A stretch of DNA of 64,000 bases from Streptomyces collinus (GCF_031348265.1 NZ_CP133771.1:4898001-4962000); one strand, 5' to 3'. Positions 54,000 through 63,293 are shown, numbered from the stretch's first letter. Program-made: numbers and translations. Notes: generated by a model from the sequence alone, not told the origin.

Positions 54000-54950
54000 G
54001 TGGCCGACGCGGCGATCACCGTCGAAGGCGCGGAGAAGACGTACGGCGACAAGAAGGCGCTGAACGGGCTCGACCTCACGGTCGCGCGCGGCACGGTGCA
54101 CGGGGTGCTCGGCCCGAACGGCGCGGGCAAGACCACCCTCGTGAGGGTCCTGTCCACCCTGCTGCGGCCCGACGCGGGGCGGGTCGAGGTGGCCGGGCAC
54201 GACGTGGTGCGCGAGGCGTACGCCGTGCGGCTGCGCATCGGCCTGCTCGGCCAGCACGCCGCGCTCGACGAGGAGCTCGGCGGCCGGCAGAACCTGGAGC
54301 TGTTCGGCCGGCTGCACCACCTGGGCGCCCGGGGGGCACGCGCGCGTGCCGGTGAACTGCTGGAGCGCTTCGGCCTGGCCGACACCGGCCGCAAGGCGGT
54401 CCGGCAGTACAGCGGCGGCATGCGGCGCCGCCTGGACCTGGCCGCCTCGCTGATCACCGAGCCGGAGGTGCTGTTCCTGGACGAGCCCACCACCGGCCTC
54501 GACCCGCGGGGCCGCGCCGAGGTGTGGTCCTCCGTCCGCTCCCTGGTCGGCGGCGGCACGACGGTCCTGCTCACCACCCAGTACCTGGAGGAGGCCGACC
54601 AGCTCGCCGACCGCATCGCGGTCGTCGACGCCGGCCGGGTCATCGCCGAGGGCACGGCGGACGAGCTGAAGGCCGAGGCCGGCGGCGACCGTATCGACGT
54701 GATCCTGCGGCACGCCGGCCAACTGAGGGCCGCCGTCGCGCTGTTGCCCCTCACCGGGGTCAGCGTCGACGCCGACCGGCGGCTGCTGAGCGCGCCGGTG
54801 ACCGACCGCATGCAGGCGCTCTCCGGGGTCGTACGGGCCCTTCAGGAGGCCGGGATCGAGGCGGAGGACGTCGCGCTGCGCCGCCCGACGCTGGACGAGG
54901 TGTTCCTGCACCTCACCGGGGACGACCGCCGAGCGAAGGAGGCCGCGTGA
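54000..54950 (+). CDS. DrrA-type ABC transporter ATPase
   Basis: A 316-residue ATPase with Walker A GPNGAGKTT, signature YSGGMRRRLDLA, Walker B VLFLDEPTTGLD and the DrrA-type C-terminal extension (DRIDVILRHAG and LRRPTLDEVFLHLTG). The GTG at 54000 with GGGGAGG just upstream is preferred over an upstream TTG inside the operator. It is coupled to the permease by a GTGA overlap. Substrate is unknown; DrrAB-like pairs export drugs. Confidence 0.95.
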   Translation: MADAAITVEGAEKTYGDKKALNGLDLTVARGTVHGVLGPNGAGKTTLVRVLSTLLRPDAGRVEVAGHDVVREAYAVRLRIGLLGQHAALDEELGGRQNLELFGRLHHLGARGARARAGELLERFGLADTGRKAVRQYSGGMRRRLDLAASLITEPEVLFLDEPTTGLDPRGRAEVWSSVRSLVGGGTTVLLTTQYLEEADQLADRIAVVDAGRVIAEGTADELKAEAGGDRIDVILRHAGQLRAAVALLPLTGVSVDADRRLLSAPVTDRMQALSGVVRALQEAGIEAEDVALRRPTLDEVFLHLTGDDRRAKEAA

Positions 54951-55708
54951 CCGCCCACGCCCTGACCGACTCCTGGACCATGACCCGCCGGGAACTGGCC
55001 CGCTGGGGACGGCAGCCGGTGCAGCTGGTCGTCAACCTCGTCTTCCCGGTGATGCTGCTGCTGATGTTCGGTTACCTCGTCGGCGGCGGCCGCGGGGTGA
55101 GCGGCGAGTACCGCGACTACCTGATCCCCGGCATGCTCGCGCTCACCATGGCCTTCGGCCTGGAGGGCACGATGCTCGCCGTCACACAGGACCTCAACAA
55201 GGGCGTGATCGACCGCTTCCGCTCGATGCCGATGGCCAACGGAGCGGTCCTGGTCGGCCGTTCGGCCGCCGACATGCTCCAGTCGGCGCTGGCCCTGGCC
55301 GTGCTCATCGGCGTGGGCCTCGCCCTCGGCTGGCGCCCCGGCGGCGGCCCGACGGCCCTCCTCGGGGCGATGGGCCTGCTGCTCCTGTTCCGGTTCGCGA
55401 TGCTGTGGATCGGCATCCACCTGGCCCTGGTGGCGGGCAAGCCGGAGCTGGTCCAGGCCGTGCAGATCCTGGTCTGGCCGGTCGGCTTCCTGTCCAACGC
55501 GCTCGCCACGCCCGGCTCCATGCCCGGCTGGCTGGGCACGGTCGTCGAATGGAACCCGATGTCCCACACGGCCACGGCCGTTCGGGACCTGTTCGGCGTG
55601 CCCGGCACGGAGTCCGGCCACATCTGGGCCGCCATCGCCTGGCCCCTGGCCCTCCTGACGGTGTTCTTTCCGCTGGCGGTACGGAGGTTCGCCCGGCTGA
55701 GCCGCTAG
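54947..55708 (+). CDS. DrrB-type ABC-2 permease
   Basis: A 253-residue ABC-2 family permease with six predicted membrane segments. The first follows GRQPVQLVVNLVFPVMLLLMF, and the conserved ABC-2 loop reads YLIPGMLALTMAFGLEGTM and KGVIDRFRSMPM. GAAGGAGG precedes the GTG. It is the partner of the DrrA-type ATPase, and the operon ends here. Confidence 0.94.
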   Translation: MTAHALTDSWTMTRRELARWGRQPVQLVVNLVFPVMLLLMFGYLVGGGRGVSGEYRDYLIPGMLALTMAFGLEGTMLAVTQDLNKGVIDRFRSMPMANGAVLVGRSAADMLQSALALAVLIGVGLALGWRPGGGPTALLGAMGLLLLFRFAMLWIGIHLALVAGKPELVQAVQILVWPVGFLSNALATPGSMPGWLGTVVEWNPMSHTATAVRDLFGVPGTESGHIWAAIAWPLALLTVFFPLAVRRFARLSR

Positions 55709-55862
55709 TAGTTCCGGTGGGCCGGGGTGTGGTCGGTCGGGCCGCCGGCCCCCGGGCGGGCTACCGTCAGGTGGTTACGGCCGGTAGAGCCGCCGCCCCG
55801 GCCGACGGGGGCAGGCCCGCCGCCCCGGTGGGCGGAGCGCCCGCGGCTGGGCCGCCGGGTCC

Positions 55863-56500
55863 GGCAGGCGGGTACGCACTGCGGAGCCGCCGGGTCCGGC
55901 AGGCGGTGTGCGGGCGGCTGAGCCGCTGATCCGGGCCGGCGGGGTGGTCCGGCCGGCAGACGGTACGGGCCGTCGGCCCTGGCAGGTGAAGTCCGCGCGG
56001 CCGGCCGTCGTCTTCGGCAGGCGATGTACCGGCGGTCGAGCGCTGCCTTCGGCAGGCGAAGCGCCCGCGGTCGAGCGCTGCCTTCGGCAGGCGATGTACC
56101 GGCGGTCGAGCGCTGCCTTCGGCAGGCGATGTACCGGCGGTCGAGCGCCGCCTTCGGCAGGCGATGTACCGGCGGTCGAGCGCCGCCTTCGGCAGGCGAT
56201 GTACCGGCGGTCGAGCGCCGCCTTCGGCAGGCGATGTACCGGCGGTCGAGCGCCGCCTTCGGCAGGCGATGTACCGGCGGTCGAGCGCCGCCTTCGGCAG
56301 GCGATGTACCGGCGGTCGAGCGCCGCCTTCGGCAGGCGATGTACCGGCGGTCGACCGCCGCCTTCGGCAGGCGAAGCACCCGCGGCCGACCGCCGCCTCC
56401 GGCAGGCGAAGTACCGGCGGCCCGTCCGCCACACTCGGCAGACGAAGCCCCCGCAGCCTGCCCGCCGCCCCCGGCAGGCCAACCCCCCGCGGCCGAGCCG
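55863..56500. repeat. 35-bp tandem-repeat array in a convergent intergenic region
   Basis: From about 55863 degenerate, and from 55981 regular, copies of a 35-bp unit (GGCAGGCGATGTACCGGCGG, then TCGAGCGCCGCCTTC) run to the decarboxylase stop at 56501. Copies 56121-56330 are essentially identical; outer copies drift, and the last two are 36 bp. About 15 regular units are present, with no spacers, so it is not a CRISPR. The unit can form GCC-TTC-GGC and GGCGG/CCGCC hairpins. The rest of the 792-bp gap (55709-55862) is related GC-rich sequence without a gene. Confidence 0.92.
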
Positions 56501-57907
56501 TCAGTGGTGGAAGCTCGTCGCCGCGCCCTTGTCCTCCGTCAGCGGGCGCGGCTGCCGGCGCAGGTCCGGCAGCAGCCGTTCCAGGTCCTGGGCGAGGAGT
56601 TCCGCGAGGTCGGCGGAGAAGCCGTTGCGGCACACCACGCGCAGGACGGAGAGGTCCTCCCGGTTCGGCGGGAAGGTGTACGCGGGCACCAGCCAGCCGC
56701 TCTCGCGCAGCCGCCGGGAGACGTCGAAGACGTCGTACGCCTTCACGTCCGGTGCGGTCGTGAAGGCGAACACCGGCAGTTCGTCGCCCCGGGTCAGCAG
56801 GTGGAAGTCACCGAGCGCCTCGACCCGCCCGGCCAGTCCCGTGGCCACGTCGCGCGCGGCCTGCTGGACGGCCCGGTAGCCGTCCCGGCCCAGCCGCAGG
56901 AACGTGTAGTACTGCGCCACGACCTGCGCGCCCGGCCGGGAGAAGTTCAGCGCGAACGTCGGCATGTCGCCGCCCAGGTAGTTCACCCGGAACACCAGCT
57001 CCTCCGGCAGCGCCTCCGCGTCCCGCCACAGCGCCCAGCCGACGCCCGGGTAGACCAGCCCGTACTTGTGGCCCGAGGTGTTGATCGACGCCACCCTCGG
57101 CAGCCGGAAGTCCCACACCAGGTCCTCGTCGAGAAAGGGCGCGACCATGGCCCCGGACGCCCCGTCCACGTGCACCGGGACGTCCAGCCCGGTCCGTTCC
57201 TGCACCGCGTCCAGCGCCGCGCACAGGTCCGCGATCGGCTCGTAGGACCCGTCGAAGGTCGAGCCGAGGATGCCGACGACGCCGATGGTGTTCTCGTCAC
57301 ACAGCTCGGCCGCGGCCTGCGGGTCGAGGTGGAACCGCTCGCCCTCCATGGGCACCAGCCGGGCCTCCACCTCCCAGAAATTGCAGAACTTCTCCCAGCA
57401 GACCTGCACGTTGACGCCCATGACCAGGTTGGGCCGCGCCCCGGGGTAGCGGTCGGCGTTGCGTTTCGCCCAGCGCCGCTTCAGCGCCATCCCGGCGAGC
57501 ATGCACGCCTCGCTCGACCCGGTCGTCGAACACCCCACGGCGGTCGCCGGGTCGGGAGCTTTCCACAGGTCGGCGAGCATCGCCACGCAGCGCCGCTCCA
57601 GCTCGGCGGTGCGCGGGTACTCGTCCTTGTCGATCATGTTCTTGTCCCGGCACTCCGCCATCAGCACCCCGGCCTCCGGCTCCATCCACGTGGTGACGAA
57701 GGTGGCGAGGTTCAGCCGGGCGTTGCCGTCGAGCATCAGCTCGTCGCGCACCAGCTGGTGAGCGGTCGCCGGCGCCATGGGCTGGTCCGGGAGCCGGTGG
57801 GTGGGCGGCGCCTCGGCCATGTCGCCGAGCGGGTTGGCGGGACCGTAGAAGGGGTTGACGGACAGGCGGCCTCCGGCGGCCCGGCGGGGAGCTTCGTGGA
57901 GCGGCAT
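56501..57907 (-). CDS. gadB: Glutamate decarboxylase
   Basis: A 468-residue PLP-dependent enzyme of normal length for GadA/B. The PLP-lysine motif is SINTSGHKYGLVYPG, the substrate/PLP region TTGSSEACMLAGMALKRRW, and the phosphate-side DGASGAMVAPF is present. The ATG has GGAGG upstream. It is transcribed leftward just behind a ClC-type channel; in Escherichia coli and others glutamate decarboxylase and a ClC antiporter cooperate in acid resistance, which this pairing suggests. The repeat array starts at its stop codon. Confidence 0.95.
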   Translation of the reverse strand: MPLHEAPRRAAGGRLSVNPFYGPANPLGDMAEAPPTHRLPDQPMAPATAHQLVRDELMLDGNARLNLATFVTTWMEPEAGVLMAECRDKNMIDKDEYPRTAELERRCVAMLADLWKAPDPATAVGCSTTGSSEACMLAGMALKRRWAKRNADRYPGARPNLVMGVNVQVCWEKFCNFWEVEARLVPMEGERFHLDPQAAAELCDENTIGVVGILGSTFDGSYEPIADLCAALDAVQERTGLDVPVHVDGASGAMVAPFLDEDLVWDFRLPRVASINTSGHKYGLVYPGVGWALWRDAEALPEELVFRVNYLGGDMPTFALNFSRPGAQVVAQYYTFLRLGRDGYRAVQQAARDVATGLAGRVEALGDFHLLTRGDELPVFAFTTAPDVKAYDVFDVSRRLRESGWLVPAYTFPPNREDLSVLRVVCRNGFSADLAELLAQDLERLLPDLRRQPRPLTEDKGAATSFHH

Positions 57908-57960
57908 CGTGCCTCCAGGGGTGGTTTCGGAAAGGGGGGAGGGGAGGGGAGGGGAGGGCG

Positions 57961-59247
57961 TCAGCGGACGGGCGTGCCGTCCACGCGCAGCTGCATCTGC
58001 GGCCGGCCCGTCACCAGCAGCCAGGCCGGCAGCGAGGCGATGCAGAGCACGGCGATGATCCCCGGCGAGGCGACCAGCACCGCGGCGACGAACAGGCTCA
58101 CCCAGCCCTGCCGGGTGATGGCCAGCAGCAGTCCGAGCACGGCGGCCGAGACGCCGACCGAGGGATGCACCCCGGACACCGCGGCGTGGGCGCCCAGGCC
58201 GAGGGCGGTGCCGACGAACACCGCCGGGAAGATGCGCCCGCCCCGGAAGCCACAGGACGCGGCGACCAGCAGCGCGGCCAGCTTCACGACGGTCAGCAGG
58301 GCGTACTCCCCGGCCGACCGGCCGTCCGGGTCCTTCGCGAGCTCGGCGATCTCGTCGAGCCCCTTGAACAGCGTCAGATGGCCGCCCAGGGCCGCGAGGG
58401 CACCCAGCACGAGGCCGCCCGCGGGGAGCATCAGCATCGGGTGGCGCAGCCGGCGGAAGGCGCCGTGGACGTAGGGGAAGGCCCGCACGGCGGCCATGCC
58501 GAGCAGGGCGGCCAGCGAGGCGACCACGACCGCCGCGAACAGGTCGCTCCAGCCCGGCCGGCCGAACGAGGGCAGGTTCAGGTCGAAGCTCGGATGGTCG
58601 ATGAGGGTGGCGGTCAGGGCACCGGCCGTGCCGGCGGTCAGCGGGGCGAAGACGTTGTCCCACAGCAGTCCGCGGGTCTCGCGAACGGCCAGCGCCTCGG
58701 AGATCACCAGGGCCGCCGCGACCGGCGTGCCGAACAGGGCGCCGATCGTCGCCGCCTCGGCGAGCGCGGGCCAGACCCGACCCGGGGCACGCGGCACGAG
58801 ACGGGCGCCCAGCCAGGCCGCCAGGGCGACGTTCACGGTGATGATGGGGTTCTCGGGGCCGAGGCTGGGCCCGCCGGCCAGCATCAGCGCGGTCACCAGC
58901 ACCAGTCCCGGCAGCACGACGGGCGGCAGCACCGGGGCGTCGAGGCCGACGGTCGCCGGATCCGGGCCGGCGTGCCCCGGCGCCTTCCACACCACCAGCC
59001 CGACCGCGACCCCCGTCGCGAAGAGCATCACGAACATCCATGCGACGGAGTACCTGCCGATCCCCAGCGCGTCGGGCAGCGGCCCCCAGAGCACGTCCTG
59101 GAGCTGCTCGGCGGCGACTTCGACCCCCACCAGGACCAGGCTGGACATGATCCCCACGGCGAGAGCGGGAAGGATCGTCGGCAAGAGTGCGCGGGCGGGA
59201 GTCGCGGGGGTGACGGAGGGCGCCTGCTGCGCGGGATCCTGGACCAC
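57961..59247 (-). CDS. ClC-family chloride channel/antiporter
   Basis: A 428-residue polytopic membrane protein. The selectivity-filter region SLGPENPIITVNVALAAWLG matches GxEGP-type ClC motifs, with GPENP at the usual Glu, and GFRGGRIFPAVFVGTALG matches the GGxFxP motif. The GTG start is divergent from the TipA-like regulator, and glutamate decarboxylase lies 53 bp downstream. The likely role is charge compensation during acid stress. Confidence 0.93.
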   Translation of the reverse strand: MVQDPAQQAPSVTPATPARALLPTILPALAVGIMSSLVLVGVEVAAEQLQDVLWGPLPDALGIGRYSVAWMFVMLFATGVAVGLVVWKAPGHAGPDPATVGLDAPVLPPVVLPGLVLVTALMLAGGPSLGPENPIITVNVALAAWLGARLVPRAPGRVWPALAEAATIGALFGTPVAAALVISEALAVRETRGLLWDNVFAPLTAGTAGALTATLIDHPSFDLNLPSFGRPGWSDLFAAVVVASLAALLGMAAVRAFPYVHGAFRRLRHPMLMLPAGGLVLGALAALGGHLTLFKGLDEIAELAKDPDGRSAGEYALLTVVKLAALLVAASCGFRGGRIFPAVFVGTALGLGAHAAVSGVHPSVGVSAAVLGLLLAITRQGWVSLFVAAVLVASPGIIAVLCIASLPAWLLVTGRPQMQLRVDGTPVR

Positions 59248-59296
59248 GCGCTCACCATAAACGGCTCAAACTGGACAAATCGCAAACACGCTTGCA

Positions 59297-59313
59297 CCTC
59301 ACGTGGCGTGAGG
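59297..59313. promoter_or_regulatory. Palindrome CCTCACG-TGG-CGTGAGG upstream of the TipA-like gene
   Basis: A perfect 7-bp inverted repeat with a 3-bp spacer in the 102-bp gap between the ClC gene and the MerR-type regulator. MerR/TipA proteins bind such dyads between widely spaced -35 and -10 boxes, so it may control both directions. Confidence 0.55.
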
Positions 59314-59349
59314 CCCGACCGTGGAGCACGGAAGAAGAAGGGAGCGGAA

Positions 59350-60111
59350 GTGAACTACTCCGTGGGACAGGTCGCGGGCTTCGCCGGCGTCACGGTGCGC
59401 ACGCTGCACCACTACGACGACATCGGCCTGCTCGTCCCGAGCGAACGCAGCCACGCGGGTCACCGGCGCTACAGCGACACCGACCTCGACCGGCTGCAGC
59501 AGATCCTGTTCTACCGGCAGCTCGGCTTTCCGCTCGACGAGGTCGCCGCCCTGCTCGACGACCCGGACGCGGACCCGCGCGCACACCTGCGCCGGCAGCA
59601 CGAACTGCTGACCGCCCGGATCGAGAAGCTGCGGAAGATGGCGGCGGCCGTGGAGCACGCCATGGAGGCACGCACGATGGGACTCAACCTCACACCCGAG
59701 GAGAGGTTCGAGGTCTTCGGGGACAACGACCCGGAGCAGTACGCCGAAGAGGTGGAGGAGCGCTGGGGCGACACCGACGAGTACGCCGACTCGCAACGCC
59801 GCACCGCGAGCTACACCAAGGAGGACTGGAAGCGCATTCAGGCCGAGGCCGCCGACTGGGGCGAGCGCTACGGCGCCCTGATGGCGGCGGGCGAGCCGCC
59901 CGCCGGCGAGGCGGCCATGACCCTGGCGGAGGAGCACCGGCAGCACATCTGCACGTGGTTCTACGAGTGCTCCTACGAGATCCACCGCTGCCTCGGCGAG
60001 ATGTACGTCTCCGACGAGCGGTTCAAGGCGTTCTACGACGTGCTGCGCCCGGGCCTCGCCGAGCACCTGAGGGACGCGATCGTCGCGAACGCGGCACGTC
60101 ACACCTCCTGA
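59350..60111 (+). CDS. TipA-like MerR-family regulator with TipAS ligand domain
   Basis: A 253-residue protein, the same size as TipAL. A MerR HTH (YSVGQVAGFAGVTVRTLHHYDDIGLL) and coiled coil (about 75-110) precede the TipAS domain (about 115-253), with EERFEVFGDNDPEQYAEEVEERWGDT-type features split over helices and a CTWFYECSYEIHRCLGEMY segment. TipAS binds thiopeptides in the prototype, through a Cys; two Cys are present in the corresponding helix. GTG 59350 has AAGGGAG upstream. Confidence 0.92.
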   Translation: MNYSVGQVAGFAGVTVRTLHHYDDIGLLVPSERSHAGHRRYSDTDLDRLQQILFYRQLGFPLDEVAALLDDPDADPRAHLRRQHELLTARIEKLRKMAAAVEHAMEARTMGLNLTPEERFEVFGDNDPEQYAEEVEERWGDTDEYADSQRRTASYTKEDWKRIQAEAADWGERYGALMAAGEPPAGEAAMTLAEEHRQHICTWFYECSYEIHRCLGEMYVSDERFKAFYDVLRPGLAEHLRDAIVANAARHTS

Positions 60112-60118
60112 TCCCCGG

Positions 60119-60141
60119 CCCGGGAGTGCCTCACTCCCGGG
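60119..60141. terminator. Bidirectional hairpin terminator
   Basis: CCCGGGAGTG-CCT-CACTCCCGGG, a 10-bp perfect stem between convergent genes, overlapping the stop codon of the YbjQ-like gene. Confidence 0.8.
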
Positions 60142-60496
60142 TCAGGACCACCGCCGTGCCGTACGCGCACACCTCGGTGCCCACGTCGGCCGCCTCCGTC
60201 ACGTCGAAACGGAACGCGAGGATGCCGTTGGCGCCACGCGTGCGTGCCTGTTCGACGAGCCGCTCCATGGCCTGGTTGCGGGTCTGCACGAGCGTCTTGG
60301 TGAGCCCGCGCAGCTCGCCGCCGACCATCGACTTCAGCCCGGCGCCGATCTGGCTCCCCACGTGGCGGGAGCGCACGGTCAGGCCGAAGACCTCGCCGAT
60401 CACCTCCCGCACGTGATAGCCGGGTACGTCGTTCGTGGTGACGACGAGGACCTCGGGGTCCGGACCCTGTCCGCCGCCGTATTCATCGATGCCCAT
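60131..60496 (-). CDS. YbjQ/UPF0145-family protein
   Basis: A 121-residue YbjQ-type protein: EVLVVTTNDVPGYHVREVIGEVFG, SRHVGSQIGAGLKSMVGGELRG and ARTRGANGILAFRFD are the family's conserved blocks. It forms pentameric rings in structural-genomics examples; biochemical function is unknown. It is convergent with the TipA-like gene. Confidence 0.92.
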   Translation of the reverse strand: MGIDEYGGGQGPDPEVLVVTTNDVPGYHVREVIGEVFGLTVRSRHVGSQIGAGLKSMVGGELRGLTKTLVQTRNQAMERLVEQARTRGANGILAFRFDVTEAADVGTEVCAYGTAVVLTRE

Positions 60497-60629
60497 GCTT
60501 CACAGCTTTGACCGGGGCCGGGCACAGTGCATCCTGAGTACGCCCATGGAACCTGGGCCATGACGGCTGCGTTGATACTTTGAGGCAGCCAGCCCAGCCC
60601 GTCCCCCCAGCAGCAGGAGCCACATCCCC

Positions 60630-61514
60630 GTGACCACGCTTGCGCTCGGCCCCGAGTGGCTCAGCCCGGACTACCTGATCGAGACCTTCGCCCTGCCGGG
60701 CATCCTGCTCATCGTCTTCGCCGAGTCCGGACTCTTCGCGTTCCTCCCCGGCGACTCGCTGCTGTTCACCGCGGGCCTCTTCGTCGCCGAGGGCCAGTAC
60801 ATCAGCCAGCCGCTGTGGCTGGTCTGCACACTGATCGTGCTCGCGGCCGTCATCGGCGACCAGGTGGGCTACATGATCGGCAAGTTCCTGGGCCCGAAGC
60901 TCTTCAACCGTCCCAACTCCAAGCTCTTCAAGCAGGAGAACCTGGACAAGGCCCACGAGTTCATGGAGAAGTACGGCCCCAAGGCGATCGTCCTGGCCCG
61001 CTTCGTCCCCATCGTGCGCACCTTCGCCCCCATCGTGGCCGGCGCCGGCCGCATGAAGTACCGCACGTTCCTCACGTACAACGTCATCGGCGGCATCGCC
61101 TGGGGCACCGGCGTCACCCTCGCGGGTTACTGGCTCGGCCAGATCGGCTTCATCAAGAAGAACGTCGAGCCGATCCTCATCCTGATCGTCCTGCTCTCCG
61201 TCGTCCCGATCATCATCGAGTACCTGCGCGACCGCTCGAAGAAGAAGCGCGCGGCTGCCGAGGCCCCCGCGGAGCGGCAGCAGCCCCCCGCCATGGACGA
61301 CGCGACGACCCAGCTCCGCCGGATCGCCCCGGACGACCAGCCGTCCCACCAGCAGCCGCAGCAGCAGCCCCCGTACGGCAACCAGAACGGCTACGACGAC
61401 CAGCAGTACTACGGCCAGTACCCGCAGAGCCCGGGCTACGGCCAGCAGCAGCCCTACGGCACCCCGCAGCAGCCCTACGGCAGCCAGCAGGGCCCCTACA
61501 ACAACGGCTACTGA
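60630..61514 (+). CDS. DedA-family membrane protein 2 with Gln/Tyr-rich tail
   Basis: A 294-residue DedA protein. Residues 1-205 carry the classic pattern: ESGLFAFLPGDSLLFTAG, GDQVGYMIGKFLGPK and LARFVPIVRTFAPIVAGAGRM, with four to five membrane segments. The last 80 residues are a low-complexity cytoplasmic tail rich in Gln, Tyr, Gly and Pro, with repeated YGQ, PYG and QQP units ending GPYNNGY. The GTG start has AGGAG upstream. The tail is unusual for DedA proteins and looks disordered or prion-like. Confidence 0.93.
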   Translation: MTTLALGPEWLSPDYLIETFALPGILLIVFAESGLFAFLPGDSLLFTAGLFVAEGQYISQPLWLVCTLIVLAAVIGDQVGYMIGKFLGPKLFNRPNSKLFKQENLDKAHEFMEKYGPKAIVLARFVPIVRTFAPIVAGAGRMKYRTFLTYNVIGGIAWGTGVTLAGYWLGQIGFIKKNVEPILILIVLLSVVPIIIEYLRDRSKKKRAAAEAPAERQQPPAMDDATTQLRRIAPDDQPSHQQPQQQPPYGNQNGYDDQQYYGQYPQSPGYGQQQPYGTPQQPYGSQQGPYNNGY

Positions 61515-61523
61515 GCCGGCCTT

Positions 61524-61574
61524 CCCGCGGGGGCGGGACGCCGCGCGGGGCACCGCGCGAACAGCCCCCGCGGG
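61524..61574. terminator. Long bidirectional hairpin
   Basis: An 11-bp outer stem, CCCGCGGGGGC (61524-61534) with its complement at 61564-61574, encloses an inner CGCGCG stem. It lies between the convergent DedA and ThrE-like genes. Confidence 0.8.
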
Positions 61575-61595
61575 CCCACGGCCGCCGGCGGACCC

Positions 61596-63293
61596 TCAGA
61601 AACCCCTGGTCCGCTTGGCGGCCCGGCGCTTCTCCGCGGACCCGATGCGCAGGAACATGCGCGAGATCTCCGACCCGAGATTCACCCCGATGGCGATGGC
61701 CATGGCGAGCGCCACCGCCGCGGACAGCGACACCAGCCCCTCGTCCACCTCGTTCTGCGCGATCGCCAGCAGCCCGAAGTACGTCGCGGAACCCGGCAGC
61801 AGGGGCCCGATCGCCGCGGTCGTGTAGGGCAGGGCGGACGCGAACTGATAGCGCGACAGCAACTGCCCGAACAGGCCCACCAGTCCCGCTGCGGCCGCCG
61901 TGGACGCCACAGGCGAGATGTCCCCCACGTAGTGCATCGCGCCGTACACCACCCAGGCGACACCGCCGTTCAGCGTCACCCACATCACGGTGGATCGTTC
62001 CTGCTGGAGCAGCACCGCGAACGCCAGTGACAGCAGCATCGACGCGCCGATCATCATCACCGGGTCGTCGGAGGCCCCGAGCGCCTGGTCGGGGTTGAGC
62101 CGCGCGCCCAACTGCACGCCGAAGTACAGCACCAGCAGTACACCCGCGACGATGCCGACGAAGAAGTACAGAACCTCCAGCAGCCGCGCGGACGCGGTGA
62201 TGTAGAAGCCCGTCAGACCGTCCTGCACCCCCGCCACCAGCGCCCGCCCGGGCAGCAGCGCGAACAGGCCACCGGTGATGACCGCGGACGCCTTCACGTC
62301 CACGTGGCCCAGCGTCAGCGCGACCCCTATCGCGGCCGGGGGCATCGCGGCCACCGTGAACTGGTAGAACTCCGGCAGCCCCCGGCCCGCGCACAGCCAC
62401 GCCAGCCGGTCGCCGAGCATCGCGCCCAGCGCCGCCGCGACGAACACGATCAGGTCGCCGCCCACGAGCACCGAGGCCGCACCGGCCAGCAGCCCGCTCG
62501 CGCCGGTCAGCGCCCAGCCTGGGTAGGGGTGGCGGTTACGGCGGATCTCCGCCAGCCGCCGGTAGGCCTCCTCCAGGGAGACCGCCGTCTCGTGGTCGCT
62601 GAGGTCGTCCACCAGCTGGTACACGGCCGCCAGCCGCGTGTAGTCGGTACCCCGTCGGCGCACCGTCCGCGACGCCGTGACCGGGTCGTCCACGAGGGAC
62701 GGCTGGTAGGAGATCGCCAGCAGCGTGAAGGTGACGTTGGGCTCGCAGCGGTCCAGGCCGTACGACCGGCAGACGGCGAACATCGCCGCCTCCACGTCCT
62801 CGGCACCCTCACCGCCCGCCAGCAGCAACTCGCCGATGCGCAGCGTCAGGTCGAGCACGCGCGGCACCGCCGGCCCGCTCTCGTCGCCGCCGCGCTGGAT
62901 CGCCTCCGGCGCAGGCCGCTCCGCCACCGGCATGCGCAGCATCGTGCGCATCCGGTCCTGCCACGGCACGTCCTTGGTCAGGCTGACCACGGGGATCCCG
63001 GTCGGCGGCGTGAAGGCCGACGGAGCGTGCCTCGTGCTGTAGGTGCTCGGCGGGGTGAACGCCGACCCCTCCTGCTCCGCCGAGGGCACCGCATGCACGT
63101 CCAGCCCCTGCGGCACGGCGAACTCGGAGGTGGTCTCGGGCTCCGCACCGGCCGTTCTGTGCAGGGCCAGGCCCTCGGGGATCGCGAACTCCGACGTCGT
63201 CGACATGTCCCCGTCGACGCCGGTCCCGGCCGGAGGCAGGAACGCACTCCTCGCCTCGTCCGACTTCGGTTTGCGGTCCTCCGCGTCCGTCAC
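61596..63293 (-). CDS. ThrE/DUF1212-type threonine/serine exporter
   Basis: About 565 residues from GTG 63293 (AGGGAG eight bases upstream; GTG 63317 also in frame). The N-terminal 120 residues are hydrophilic with repeats (TTSEFA and SAFTPP each occur twice). The ThrE domain begins LRIGELLLAGGEGAEDVE; about ten membrane helices follow, covering both the ThrE and ThrE_2 halves (SCALE-like LLPGSATYFGLLA near the end). It probably exports small amino acids. It lies downstream of ppa in the same direction. Confidence 0.92.
   Translation of the reverse strand: MTDAEDRKPKSDEARSAFLPPAGTGVDGDMSTTSEFAIPEGLALHRTAGAEPETTSEFAVPQGLDVHAVPSAEQEGSAFTPPSTYSTRHAPSAFTPPTGIPVVSLTKDVPWQDRMRTMLRMPVAERPAPEAIQRGGDESGPAVPRVLDLTLRIGELLLAGGEGAEDVEAAMFAVCRSYGLDRCEPNVTFTLLAISYQPSLVDDPVTASRTVRRRGTDYTRLAAVYQLVDDLSDHETAVSLEEAYRRLAEIRRNRHPYPGWALTGASGLLAGAASVLVGGDLIVFVAAALGAMLGDRLAWLCAGRGLPEFYQFTVAAMPPAAIGVALTLGHVDVKASAVITGGLFALLPGRALVAGVQDGLTGFYITASARLLEVLYFFVGIVAGVLLVLYFGVQLGARLNPDQALGASDDPVMMIGASMLLSLAFAVLLQQERSTVMWVTLNGGVAWVVYGAMHYVGDISPVASTAAAAGLVGLFGQLLSRYQFASALPYTTAAIGPLLPGSATYFGLLAIAQNEVDEGLVSLSAAVALAMAIAIGVNLGSEISRMFLRIGSAEKRRAAKRTRGF

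Noticed and set aside
55981..56500. CRISPR array
   Set aside because: The 35-bp units abut directly with no unique spacers, and no cas genes are present.
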